A stretch of DNA of 64,000 nucleotides from Methanobrevibacter sp. (GTDB taxonomy: Archaea; Methanobacteriota; Methanobacteria; Methanobacteriales; Methanobacteriaceae). A program made the position numbers and the translations under genes. The first letter of the stretch is position 1. Each line of letters begins with the position of its first letter. Location of the stretch: positions 62,001-126,000 of the forward strand of contig JAGCBE010000542.1 in NCBI GenBank assembly GCA_017652345.1. Direction: 5' to 3'. The notes under the pieces are model-generated. The model was given only the letters and a program-made list of their open reading frames with translations, did not search any database and was not told the DNA's origin. This document shows positions 22,115-33,793 of this stretch, in pieces.

Positions 22115-25100
22115 TTATGCTACGATTTCTCCAGCTACTACTAAGTCAGCATTAAGCACCTTTAAGTCGTAAAGTGTACTCCATCCCTAGCTGGTTCCGC
22201 CGTCGGCGTACTGCAGAAGCTGAGTCGGGACTATCGCCATGTACGGGGCATAAACCGCTCAATTATGTTACAAATAAATCGTTTCCATTTATTTTCTTCA
22301 TATTGCTATGAAGTTCAGACTATATCATAAACCTAATTTCTTTTACCGTTATTAGGTTCCCTCGCACTTCGATTTCACTTGAAACCTACTCTACTCGATT
22401 CTTATTCAAAATATTTCTTTTTGATAAGTCTTTCGATAGTCGTTGCACTTTACTTAATAAATTTATATCATCTTTCTTTAATTTTATTAAGTCTTAGTTC
22501 ATGATTGTCTTAATATCATGCCCTTAAATATTAAGATTTTCCATGAGTTCACGAGGTTTTCATAAACAATTACTTATTTATGCCGCTAATTGTTTAACGG
22601 AACTCATCATATCGTCACCATTGACGCCAATGATATATCTACCAGCTGCCATAGCGGGAGATACATAAACTTTCAGCGCTCCAAGTTGACCCGCGTAATA
22701 TGGACCATTAACCTGTCCTGCAGGAGCAGGAGTCCAACCATTAATGAAACTTAATACTGGAATCAGGTTAGAAGCACATACCATGTAATTGGGGCTGAAT
22801 CTCTTAGTGCGATCATAGATTAACTGACGACCAATTTCTACGATTTCCATGAAGCCCTAATAGTGTTCTTGTTTTGATACACCCACTGGCAAGGTCTTTG
22901 ACCACTGAAGTTCAGTCTGAACTGCGCCAGCAGTGCTATCAAGAAGCTCTACAACTTCTGTATCAATTTCCATTTTCATTACGAATATATCGTTTCCATA
23001 TATTCTCTATAATTTATTTATTCATTATAGATTAGACTATATCATCATCTTATATTCTGTTACCAAATATAAGATGCTTCGCGCTTCGAACTCACTTGAG
23101 TTCTACTCTACTTGTTTATTCAACTAAATGTTTCTTTTAGTTTATACTTTCGATAGTCGTTGCTCTTTCTTTATAATCTCTTTTACAATGTATGTTTCCT
23201 TTTATCCAACCATTATTAAAATAATCAATAGATTCAGATTCCGTTACCATGATAACTTTATCTAATTCAATATTAGATATAGCAAATTTACCAAGATGAG
23301 ATTCTCTATTTTTATTTTTTGATTCGATTGAATGCTTCTTACCATACATTCCATTATTACTACCTGCCGATAAAATACTATGTAATTCTTTTAATTCATT
23401 TGATTGATGCCATCTATTTCCATAGTTTGAATTTTTTGATCCCGATCGATTTTCACTCATTTTTCTTTTTGTTTCTTTAGAGTGTTTATGCCCCAACATC
23501 ATTGGACCTCCAGGACCCGCTTCTCCACCTTTACAAATATTATATCCTATATCCGGATCTCTTGAATTTAATTTATTTATCCAATAAATTTCTTTCTCAT
23601 TTAATTCAAACTTTGATTCAGCGGTGTCAATCATTTCTATATCAAATCTCGATTCAAGATTAATATTTTCTTCCTAAAGTTTATTTTTAATATTTGAAAT
23701 AATTAAACCGCTACCTAGATATTTATATTCTTCAAATATCGATGCATGATGCTATCCAATATATATTTTACCAGTTTTCTTATCGGTAGTCTTATAAATA
23801 TATCCGTACATTTTATTTCTCCAATCAATAAAATAATAATATATTAAATGTAGTAATTCATAAAAATTGGAGTTCTATGAAAACATCCGTCGATGCTGTC
23901 CTACATTATAATCAAAATATAATTATAATGTTCTATTTTAAATTATAAAGCTTAGATCATGATTGCCATATAAGTGATACAAACTCTTATAAGGTTTTCC
24001 ATGAATTCACGAAGTTTTTAATAATACATCACTGTATTATGCTACAAAATTTTCATAGCTTAACTGACCAACAGCTTTCTCTGCTAACTAATCCCCGAGA
24101 TCAAACCCGTAATCAGTCTTTGCCTGGAATGCTGCAATTTGTGAGTAATACCAAATATGTTACATTTATACCGTTTCCGTATAAATTCTTATTGTTACCA
24201 ATAAGTTCAGACTATATCATAAGTTTAATTTCTATTACCGTTATTAAACTTCCTCGCGCTTCGATTCTACTTAGAATCTACTCTACTCATTTATTCAGTT
24301 AAATATTTCTTTTAACTTATACTTTCGATAGTCGTTAAACTTTTTCTTTTATAAAAAGAACTTAGCTTTTGATTGTCTTATTGATTCACAACTTCAATAA
24401 GAGTTTCCAAAAATTCACGAGGTTTTCCTAATTATTTTAATTAGGCCGCATATCTATCTACGGCAATTCTACGTGCGCGAGCAATCAGAGGAATGCTCTT
24501 CATTTCAGCTTTCAGAGTTGGTAAATCGTTCTGAGGAACTACGATGTTATCATATACATAAGCTACTTTAGTATCAGATGCTACATTAATCTAAGTTGTA
24601 TACTCTGCATCAGAATAGAACTTCTGATCTGCATCCTTATAGAAACCATAAATATCAGCTGCGCCTGCTTTTACTAACTTAACGTCATATGCAACATCAT
24701 TATAGGTAATTGCACCATGAACGATTGGAGTCCATGCTAATGCCTGAGCACCAGTTCCTGATGCAGCTGCTTCTACTACTCTATCAGCAGTATAATTTAC
24801 ATCAACATTACCCAGTTTGAATGGGCTATTGAATAAATCACCTTGAGTTGTTGCACCCTTAGTCTTTCCGGCTAAGTATTCAATGTAGGTAATCAATTAT
24901 GTTAATCTTATCATTACTGATAAGTTCGGACTATATCATCAACTTATATTGTTCTATCCTTTATAAGTTGCCGAGCGCTTCCATTAAATTATTTCAATGT
25001 ACTCTACTCACTTCTTTTATAGAATTTTTCTTTCTATATATGTTTTCGATAGTCTCTGAACCTTCTAATTATTCAAAATTAGCTTGGCTGCTGATTGTCC

Positions 25101-27059
25101 TTCTATAAAGGAGTTTCCAGCAATTCACTCGGTTATTATCATTTATATCACTATAAAAGGGATACTATACCTTAATATCCAGACATTGAAGTCATCATTT
25201 ATGTTACAAATAAATCGTTTCCATTTATTTTCTTAATGTTACCATTAAGATCAGACTATATTATAATCCATTATTGTTTTATCCTTTAATGGATCCGAAT
25301 TGCTTCGAGATTACTTAATCCCTACTCTACTCGTTTATTCTCAAAGATTTTTCTTCTTTGATATACTTTCGATAGTCGTTGAACCTTTTAAAATTACTTA
25401 TACAATAAATGACAAAAAATGTATTTTCATTTTAACTTGGCTGCTGATTGTCTTATTAAATAAGATTTTCCAGCAATTCAATTCGTTTTTTATCATTATA
25501 TATTACTATATAACGCCCCTAGACGTTAAGGGTGAACAATTACTAAATCGTTAGCAATAAGATTGGGTAAAGCTACAGTTGTAAGATTCATTTATATTAC
25601 AAATAGTTCGTTTCCAACTATTTTCTTAATATTGCTATTAAGATTAGACTATATCATCTTCCTTAAAATATCGGTTAAGGAAGCCCCGCACTTCGAACTT
25701 ACTTAAGTTCTACTCTACTTTCTTAAGTTTGGAATCCTCATTTCAAACTTGATTTCGATAGTCGTTGCACCTTCCTTTAATTAAAGGCTTGGCTCATGAT
25801 TGTCTTAAATACGTAGCTCAAAATATTTAAGATGTTCCATGAATTCACGAGGTTTTAAATTAATTATCTATTAATGTATATCCAAGATTCAAATATTTTT
25901 CTTGATTATCTTTTGAAACTTTTACTTTCCTATTATTTGGAGTACGCATAAAAATATATTTACCATTTAACCGATTTAATGCGAGAGTCTCTTTTTGCTT
26001 CTATTTTGATTTATTATCTCTCGGATGTGAATTAGCTTCTGAGGCTCTTTTTTTCTAGAAGTCTGTTTGTTTTCGTCCTTGCATACCTCTTGGATCATTA
26101 TGATGATCAATACTTGATAATATTGCTAATGTATTAGGATGTCTTCCAAGTTCCCAACCTTCGTCCAGATACTAATCAACAATATCAGGAGCAACATGTT
26201 TTTCTTGCGTTTCATTATGTATATAAACATGTCCTTTGTAAAGACCAGTTAATTTATCACGTATTTTAGATTTCTTTTCCTCAGGACAAGGTCCAACAGA
26301 ATAATGTAAACCCTTATTCCATGATGTTTTTCCTTTATGAGATTCAGAATTACATCTTCTAGCCTCTTCATATATATCATTAAATTTATCAAATTTTTCG
26401 ATAATTTCTTCTTCAGTTACATCAAAATAAGATCTACCAAACATACCAAGAAAAGCCATCTAATTACCATATCTACATTGACCCGATGTACATAATGATA
26501 AATAATAGTGAGCCAATACATGATCGGCATAACTAAATGTAACTAAATTATCATCAGAATCGTCTACTGGTAAATTATTAGATTTAAAATAAACTCTCGG
26601 TATAATATGATGTTTCTACGTAATTGTTCCTGAAACATTCGTTAAATTATCTTCTACTAACTATGCATACTTTTTAAAATATTCATTATCAATAAAAATA
26701 TTTGTAGTTAATAATTTTTCATACATATTCATTTTATAAACTCCTTAGGCTCGATAACTTAGTAGGTCGACCATTACCAAGCCTAAGTTATCTATAAGCA
26801 ATAATTAATTAATTCTTTAGATATTACTACCTAAAGCCTCCATCTATCGAAGGGTGAATTTTTTATACAAGCCTAAATCTGACCGCTGTGTTCCACTTGA
26901 AGCGTCAAAAGCTTCAGTTAAGAACTTATTTGTATTATTTAATACAGTTGCTAAGGTTAATTTCTTATTTGAATCAAGCTTACTGCCTTCATGAGCCTTT
27001 GAATAAACTGACTCTGCAACAGCGATTCTATTTTTATATTGTTCTAATAAAGTTGCCAT
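22115..27059 (-). CDS. Major capsid protein, seven exons (gp23-like)
   Basis: Exons on the minus strand are 27059-26850, 25588-25529, 25195-25175, 24893-24460, 24151-24055, 22970-22597 and 22259-22115. They sum to 1341 nt and encode 446 residues ending VAGEIVA-TAA. The joined product reads like T4 gp23-type capsids: ALPNLIANDLVIVHP, MTSMSGYITYIEY, ARARRIAVYYSQIAAFQ, GVNGDDMMSS, AVYAPYMAIVPTQLL. LTE/A at 49/50 is the likely maturation cleavage. Two TAG codons are Gln (HYQGF, TSQGW). Splice sites were set by P1 pairing and frame continuity. Confidence 0.88.
22260..22596 (-). ncRNA. Group I intron 6 of the capsid gene
   Basis: 337 nt between CCGT| and |A GCG. P1 is CCGU with GCGG in the intron, closing in a U-G pair. 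The core has the ACGACTATCGAAAG block near 22434 and GATATAGTCT near 22318, and it ends in ACATAATTG. No ORF inside. Confidence 0.85.
22971..24054 (-). ncRNA. Group I intron 5 of the capsid gene, with GIY-YIG ORF
   Basis: 1084 nt after AGCTAT|. P1 is GCUAU with GUAGC (U-G at the site). It has the CGTGAATTCATGGAA block, the core ACGACTATCG near 23148 and GATATAGTCT near 23031, and ends AAAATG. It carries the endonuclease gene 23137-23811, whose last codons overlap the catalytic core. Confidence 0.87.
23137..23811 (-). CDS. GIY-YIG homing endonuclease in intron 5
   Basis: A 224-residue protein with ATG 23811 behind GGAG. The N-terminus has GYIYKTTDKKTGKIYIGQHH, the GIY-YIG signature. It is followed by a YNICKGGEAGPGGP segment and NUMOD3-like repeats (GHKHSKETKRKMSE, GKKHSIESK). 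At least two TAG codons are Gln, including one in the motif. The enzyme probably cuts intron-less capsid genes so the intron spreads. Its 3' end is shared with the intron core. Confidence 0.85.
24152..24459 (-). ncRNA. Group I intron 4 of the capsid gene
   Basis: 308 nt splitting the GTG Val codon (GT|G) in RRIAV-YYSQ. P1 is GCCGU with GCGGC, a perfect 5-bp pairing with U-G. Core blocks lie near 24326 (ACGACTATCG) and 24209 (GATATAGTCT). It ends ACATATTTG and has no ORF. Confidence 0.87.
24894..25174 (-). ncRNA. Group I intron 3 of the capsid gene
   Basis: 281 nt after GGATAT|. P1 is GGAUAU with GUAUCC (6 bp, U-G). It has the GATATAGTCC block near 24926 and a diverged AGAGACTATCG block near 25046, and ends ACATAATTG. 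It is the shortest of the six and has no ORF. Confidence 0.83.
25196..25528 (-). ncRNA. Group I intron 2 of the capsid gene
   Basis: 333 nt after CACCCT|. P1 is CCCU with GGGG (U-G). Core blocks lie near 25369 (ACGACTATCG) and 25250 (AATATAGTCT); it ends ACATAAATG. No ORF. Confidence 0.85.
25589..26849 (-). ncRNA. Group I intron 1 of the capsid gene, with HNH ORF
   Basis: 1261 nt after ACCCTT|. P1 is CCUU with GAGG (U-G). The 5' part holds the HNH gene 25860-26732. The catalytic core follows at about 25590-25860, with ACGACTATCG near 25752 and GATATAGTCT near 25648; it ends ATATAAATG. Reading on through the exon 1 end would meet TAG and then TAA inside the intron. Confidence 0.85.
25860..26732 (-). 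CDS. HNH homing endonuclease in intron 1
   Basis: A 290-residue protein behind AAGGAG, ending in TAA. The HNH core is QKHHIIPRVYF followed by DNLVTFSYADHVLAHYYL. C-terminal segments such as GKTSWNKGLHYS and DPRGMQGRKQTDFQKKRASE resemble the NUMOD-type DNA-binding motifs of intron endonucleases. Several TAG codons are Gln. The protein probably drives intron mobility; the gene sits in the 5' part of intron 1, before its core. Confidence 0.85.
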
Positions 27060-27081
27060 TTTTTAATTTCTTCCTTTTCGA

Positions 27082-28659
27082 TTAATTGATGCCTGCTAAA
27101 CTCAAGAGTTGTTCATCAACTTCATCTACATCTTCATACATTTTGTTCTTGGGTAAAATAGATTCATTCTTAGATGCTCTAGTTGATACCCTTGAGCTTT
27201 CAGTAATCTATTTTGATATTGTATTTGAACTAAATGGTAAATTATTTATATTTATTTTATATTGCCTTAAATTTTCACAGATATTATCTATATCAGTAAA
27301 TGTATAAGTTTCACTTAATCTATTTTTAATTTCATTTACTGATATTCCTAAAGATACTGCTTTAGACTCAATATATTTATCTACTGACTTCAAAGCTATC
27401 TTCTAATATTTCTCTGCTATTGATTTATATTTTTCTACTTTACCACTTAATTCTTTTACTTTTATCTAAGAGTCTTTTAATTTAGATTCATACTCTTCAG
27501 ATAATTTCTACTTATCATTTTCATTAGAATCTTTTAATGTGGAAATTTGTTCCATTAGTTCTGTTACTTTATTATTTAACTAAGTAATTGATTTACTAGA
27601 ACTACTATTTATTTTTTCTAAAGATTCATTTAATGTTTTATTTTGATTAGTAGATTGAGATAATTTTTGCTTTAAATCTTTACATATAGCATTTTGATTT
27701 TGAATTTGCTAATTTGATTCTTTTAATTGTTCTTGTAATTTCTGAATTTTATTTTCAGCTATTTTTAATCTATTAGCACTTTCTTTTAATCTTACTATTG
27801 CTTTTTGATATTTTTCTATTTCTTCTTGATAAGTTGTTTCTTTAGTATAACTAACTGATAACTTTTCTTGAAGTTCAGAAACATTATCTAAAAGTCTTTG
27901 CTATGTTTGTAAAGATTCTTGAAGTTGAGTTAATAGCTCATTATCTGCTTCGTTATTATCGACTGCAAGGCTACTCTCTTCTTCTATATTATTAACAGGA
28001 GTTTCCTCCTGAGAATAGCTATCTATATTTAATAACTATAATGATTCTTTCATTACTTTCTTATCGTCATCGGAAGAAGCATTTATAAGTTTATCAAGAG
28101 ATTCTTTAAGCGTTGATTTTGTTTCAAGGCTTTCATGAACATAAGACATTCTAGCTGTTTGAACTGAAGGCGTAATTACAGCATCCCAACATTCGCAAAC
28201 ATATGTATCGGGATCTACTTCATCTTCACCATCAAAACCAGTAATTAGATCGCCTTCACCTCTACTTGATACTCCAATATTACAACCATAATCGCATAAA
28301 CATTTTAATATTCTACCATTTGGTGTATCTAATATATCAAATATTCCATGAAGTTTTCCATCTTTACCTTTTTTTGGAACTTCTGCAAGACATAGAGCAA
28401 TCTTCTCCATATCTACTTCTGTTCTATCGGCAGGATGACCTAATTCTCCAAAGCAACATCTATTTTTAATCTTTTCCTGCATCACAGGATCCTGAAAAAC
28501 ATTTTCCCATAATTTTTCTGAATACTTTCTTCCATTACGAGTAGGATTAACAAAGTCTGCTATTACTCCAGTTAATCTACCCAATATTCCTCTTTTTTGC
28601 TATTCTTCAAGAGAAAGTTTTTCATAATCTAACTTATCCGTAGATAAACTTTCTAACAT
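27082..28659 (-). CDS. Prohead protease fused to scaffold
   Basis: A 525-residue protein from ATG 28659, joined across TAG at 28036. Residues 1-180 match the gp21-type prohead protease: RNGRKYSEKLW, CFGELGHP with His75, ILDTPNGRI, and IGVSSRG with Ser131/132. Residues of about 185-460 form a long coiled coil typical of capsid scaffolds. The protein has several (L/I)-x-E/S sites (LKESL, LNESL). The protease would thus cut capsid, scaffold and internal proteins. It lies directly upstream of the capsid gene. Confidence 0.82.
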
Positions 28660-28730
28660 ATTAATTAATCCTTCTTTAAATAAAATATAATTAAATTTAG
28701 CATCTTACTAATATCAAAAATTAGATAAAT

Positions 28731-29207
28731 TTATTTACTTTTATTATTTTCTTTATAAAAAAGTTCAAGACATTTTAAATCTGCTTTTATGCATTTTAAT
28801 AATTTCTGACAAGCTATTAAATCTCCTGTGTTTGCATAATTGCTTAAACATTGATTTATTTCTTGAAATCTTGCTTGTCTTAAAAATATATCTGTATTTT
28901 CTTCTATTGTTTTTGAAAATAATAATATTTGTAAATTTAATGCTGCTAATGTTGTCAAGACTTCTTTTGGATCTTTCTGATCTTCCTTAACAATATTAAT
29001 GTACAATTTATTTTTCTTTTGGTTATAAGATCTTCTTAATTTTTGATAAAATTCTGATAAAGCTAATTCTCTTTTCTAATTTATAAATCTTATTACTTCT
29101 AATGGTACTTCTGGACTTTTTAATAATAATTTCATTTGAGAATTAACTTCTATTCCTCTTACTTTTAAATCACTTAGTAATAATAAACAATCATTTTTAG
29201 TTATCAT
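28731..29207 (-). CDS. Small helical head protein candidate
   Basis: A 158-residue protein between portal and protease genes, where T4 has its small core proteins. One TAG is Gln (INQKRELAL). It is helical, with paired Cys residues in IACQKLLKCIKADLKCLELF. Function not recognised; position suggests a prohead core component. Confidence 0.55.
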
Positions 29208-29247
29208 AATTTATTCTCCTTTTGGTATTCCAACTAGTTTTTATTTA

Positions 29248-31113
29248 TTAAATTTCTGTAGTGTTATCACTAAAATCTATATCAGGATTTAATTCTCCTG
29301 GAGTTGGTAAAACAGTTTCTTCGCCAGCAGGTTCTTCCATGTCCATAGTTTCTTCTTCTCCTGTATCAATATCAAACCCTGGCTCATCAAAATCTCCTCC
29401 GTCACCAAAACTACCATTCAAATCTATGTCTATATCAGTTTCATCTGATGATTCATCAGAAGGTTCTTCAAGATTTTCCTATTCTAACCTATCAATTTCA
29501 TCTTGAATCATTTGAAGAATATCAGCATCCGAAATTACATTTGATAATAATGTCTTTAGAATTTCCAACTTAACTGGAATGCTTTCCATATCTGCTAATA
29601 GATCCATAATATCTCTAATAGTTTGAAGTTCGCTAGATCTATTATCTCTTCTTGTTGCTTCTTCTTCGGTTGCTGGTGCTAACATATGTAATGTAAAATT
29701 ATTTATATATGCATCATTACCTTTATCAATAATCATAAGATTTACAACATCAGTTAAACATTGTACTACTATATTTTGAATACGTTTTATCATCTTTGCA
29801 TATCTATTTGAAATTATTGATAAAGCAGTACCACCATTGAAGCCTGTAGCATCATCTGTATCACCAATGTATTGCTTTGGCACTCTTAACGCCGTATAAA
29901 ATCTATTCTAGAAATAATCTAAGTCCGCTAATCCTTTAACATCAACATCTCCACCAACTTGCTATGTAGAAATAGCACCAATTCCATTATGAGTAGGAAC
30001 ATAAATATTATTCTCTACTGGACCAGGATTAGTATACTCCTCCATAGAATTACCAACATCAAATGCTGCTTTTTGTTCAATTAACTATTTAATATTCATT
30101 AGATGTGGACCAACGCTCGTTTTATCCATATCTCCTACTTCTACACCAATTATTCTTAATATAGAAGATTTAGTAATTCTATTTAAAAGTAATGAATTTT
30201 CTAATAGCATCATACAACGCCATACTTTAAAGGCATTATAAAATATTGGTTGACCTCTTCGTACCGTATAAGTTATATCAGGACTATCCGCATCTGCTTT
30301 TGTATTATTATCTAAAAAGATATCAACCTCTTCAGGAACCCTACTACTATTATCTTCTAAGCAAGCATGAACGAAATTAGTAGGTTCATATACTGTTACG
30401 TCTTTTTCTTTAAATTGATATCTGAAATAAGATTGAGCTAACATATCAACTTTCTAAGTTGTAGGCATTACATCTGCTTTAATATACCCACAACTTTTAC
30501 CATGTCTAGTTAATTCAAACATCTCTGCAGGATTTGGTACCATTTCAATATAATGTGAAAAATGATCGTCCTTTTTATCTACATGAATTTTTACTTCTTC
30601 GTTTAACTTATCTCTTTTATTCTTCTTATCAAAAATATTTAAACTATCTTCCATTTCTGATTCTCTGAATAATCTTAAATATAGATCTCCATATTTACAT
30701 AATGAGTATACCCATCTATAAATATTCTTTTCTACATTCATTGTATCAAGAAGATATGTTACAAATTTAACGATATCAGGATTTTCAGATTCACACCAAA
30801 CAATTCTACCAAATTCATTTGCTTCCGTAGTATCTTCTGCATATATCTCTAATGCAGCACTAATTGTTGGATCTTCAGACATCGTATCAATTAACTAATA
30901 TATCGTATCTCTATTTTGTGACAGCTAAGTAAATGATTGTAACTTAGCCATATCAAGAGTACTATTTAATCCTGCGCTAATGATATTATCTAAAAAGTCA
31001 TGATCAATATCTATACCAATATTTCTTCCAGGAGGATCTACCTATTTAATTTTTTTATTATATATAGTTTCGTCATTTACATAAACAGAATCTTGTTGTT
31101 CGATTTTATCCAT
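29248..31113 (-). CDS. Portal protein (gp20-like)
   Basis: A 621-residue protein starting MDKIEQQDSVYVND behind AAAGGAA, with TAG codons as Gln. It has SEDPTISAALEIYAED, KYGDLYLRLF, VRRGQPIFYNAFKVWR and VPKQYIGDTDDATGF segments, the portal pattern of T4-like phages, and an acidic tail. It forms the vertex for DNA entry and tail joining. It lies directly downstream of the terminase gene. Confidence 0.87.
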
Positions 31114-31136
31114 TATGATTCCTTTCTGTCATGTAT

Positions 31137-33200
31137 TTATATTATTATTCCGTTTGATATATAAAATTGATTTGAACTTAATGGTTTTGCTATTCCCATT
31201 CCAAAATCAATTCCCATCCTATTATTATTTACAGGATTTTCTTTTTTCTATTGTTCTTTCTACTGTTTTAAAAATCCAGACATTGGATCAAATAAATTAT
31301 TTAATTCTTCTTCAAATTGCTATTTTAGCATCTACTAATCTGATAGCATACCCTAGGAAGAAACATCAACGATTGATTCTAATGTCTCACCATATTCAAA
31401 ATTAAATTCATCAGCATGCTATGAAGCATTATATAATGATCCAGCAAAAGCATCACAAATATCTTTCGAGCCAATACGTCCACCATCGGGGTGATCTATT
31501 TTACCATTAGTTTCATTTCTTTCAAGACCTAGAATTTCTTCGATTAATAAATCACAATTATATATTTTTACCCTTTTTTCATAAATGGTATTTTTAAAAT
31601 ATGCGTAGGGTATACAAATTTTTGATTGAGTATCTACTCTATCTAATGATAATACTGAATAATTATATCCTTTAGAAATTAAATCCTAAGCTAATGCAGC
31701 ATTCTAATATGTATCTGTTGTAATGCCTTTAATATTAAAACCTTGGGATTTTAACCAATAAATAAATTCTCTGTTCTTTGCAAAAGATACTTGATAACCT
31801 TTTGGAGCTTTTATAGCTACTCCAAAAGCTAATTGGAAATATAATTCTTTTGGACTATTTTCTAAACTAGCTTTTTTACCAATTATAAATGTTCCTGCTA
31901 TACCAGTTTTATCTCCGCTTAATGACATATCTAAATGTATATATAATGGTTTAGATTTTAGGTTTGCCGGAACTCTAGTAAGATCAAAGAAATCAGAATA
32001 CTAAGCAAAATCTTCAGGACCATTTCCTACTTCAATTACTTCTTTAGTAAATGGATTCTAATAATCTTTACTAATGATTTCTTGAAGTCTGCTACCACTA
32101 ATATATTTAGTTACCTCTGAAGAAGATACGCCAGCAAAATCACATAATGCTCTATCTATATCTTCCTAAAAATTATTTCTATATTCAATTGGTACTGAAA
32201 TAATTTTATACCCTTTTAATTTAAATATTTTTAAATCTTGTTCAGTTACATTTAAATCTAAAACTTCGGAACTTAAATATTTATTACCTTGAGCTACATA
32301 AAATCTTCTTCCTGAATAATCAGATGCTGGTCTAATATTCCAAACTGGTTCATCTACTAATAAAAGATTTTCTCCTTCAGTTTCTATTTTCTTTTTAGTA
32401 TGAACTTCCAAGAATGATTTATCAGATCTTTTTGAAGAAGCCAGAATTAATAACGCAGGACTTCTACCTTCATGTAGAAAACGAGTTTTCATACCACCTA
32501 TTGCAGTATCAATCATATCAATAGCTTTCTTTTTCTACTTATCTACATCTTGATTTGGAATAAATGAAATCTCATCGAAGAAAGCATATAATACAGCCTA
32601 ACCAATTACATGACGTGGCTATGAACCTACTATTAAATTTATATATGAAGGAGGATTCCAAAGTATTTCATCTCTACCACTAAGTGTACCTCTTTCTAAA
32701 AACCACGGGGACATCTAAACAGTTTCTTGAAATTTACTAACACCAATATCGTATGCTAAGTCTTTTGTAATATTCATAAAAGCAAAAGCTAATTTTTCCG
32801 TAGGTTTTAAATTAAAATATTCAAGAGGATTTTTTAAACACATAACTCTATACATCATATATAAACCACATGTTATTGCAATTTCAGATTTACCAACACC
32901 TCTTGCTCCAGATTCTATAAAAGTATTATAATTAGTAGTATATTGATCTGGAAATAATTCTTTTAATTTTTCTTCCCAATATGGAAATAGTTTACAACTA
33001 CCATCACTGGTATGCCATGCTTTTCCTAAATATTTTGGATCTTTAATAAAAGTTATTATATCTACTGGTATTTCTTTATAATCATTTAATAGTAATTGAT
33101 TTAATCGCTAAGAGGAACCAGTATTAGAAAATTGATTTAATATTTCTAATACTGCTTCCTTCTCTTTATCTGATAAATTATTTAATAATTCTAAATCCAT
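31137..33200 (-). CDS. Terminase large subunit
   Basis: A 687-residue protein ending in TAA. Walker A is GARGVGKS (98-105) and Walker B VLYAFFDE (203-210), giving the packaging ATPase. The nuclease half has acidic motifs IHLDMSLSGDKTGIA, ITTDTY and KDICDAFAG. The C-terminus is Gln-rich, much of it TAG-encoded. It packages DNA through the portal. No small terminase subunit gene is evident nearby. Confidence 0.9.
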
Positions 33201-33202
33201 AA

Positions 33203-33784
33203 TTATTTTTCAGCTACTAATACACCTTTACGTGAATTTACATTATCGAATACCTTTAGAATTTCTTCCATGTATTTATTAGCTCCAAGATTTGCTTGGT
33301 AACTATCATCTTTATCCATTTCTGCTGCTACTCCTGATGGAACTTTTTTACCAGTTTCGTCTTTTACATAATCCTTCACATAATTTACAGTAACATAAAA
33401 TTTTCCACCAGGCTTTAATACATCGTAAGCATTCTAAATAATTTCTTCTCTTACATTTTCAGGAACTACGTTTAATAAATTACTTGCAGTTACGCTATCA
33501 TAAAAATTATCTTTAAATACTTCTGTATCAGGAAAATACGTTTTATCATAATGATAATTATTTACACCCTAACTCTTTAAATATTCATCAACAACTGCTA
33601 CCGTTTCAGGAGCTCCACATCCATAGTCTAAATTATTTCCACCCTTGAAGTTTACGGATGTATATAATTTTGGAGTAGCTCCTTTACTTCTTGCTCTATT
33701 TGCATTTGCCATAGCAGTTTTTGCTGATGAATATTTCTATGAAGATGTTGCATCAAATCGTGCTTCTCTAAGTTTAAATTTCAT
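33203..33784 (-). CDS. SAM-dependent methyltransferase with capsid-targeting-like N-terminus
   Basis: A 193-residue protein two bases upstream of the terminase gene. Motif I is LDYGCGAPE and the later LKPGGKFYVTVNYV strand fits class I methyltransferases. The N-terminus MKFKLREARFDA has the LRE/A form of the internal-protein peptides. Substrate unknown. Packaging in the head is inferred only from that peptide. Confidence 0.6.
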
Positions 33785-33793
33785 TTGATTACC

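Noticed and set aside
22115..26849. Several short separate genes between 22 and 27 kb
   Set aside because: The open pieces are exons of one capsid protein separated by group I cores; only the two endonucleases are separate genes.
26844..27059. Capsid gene ending at TAG 26844 or continuing through it
   Set aside because: Exon 1 ends at CTT 26850 by P1 pairing; the TAG lies in intron 1 and the next codons soon meet TAA.
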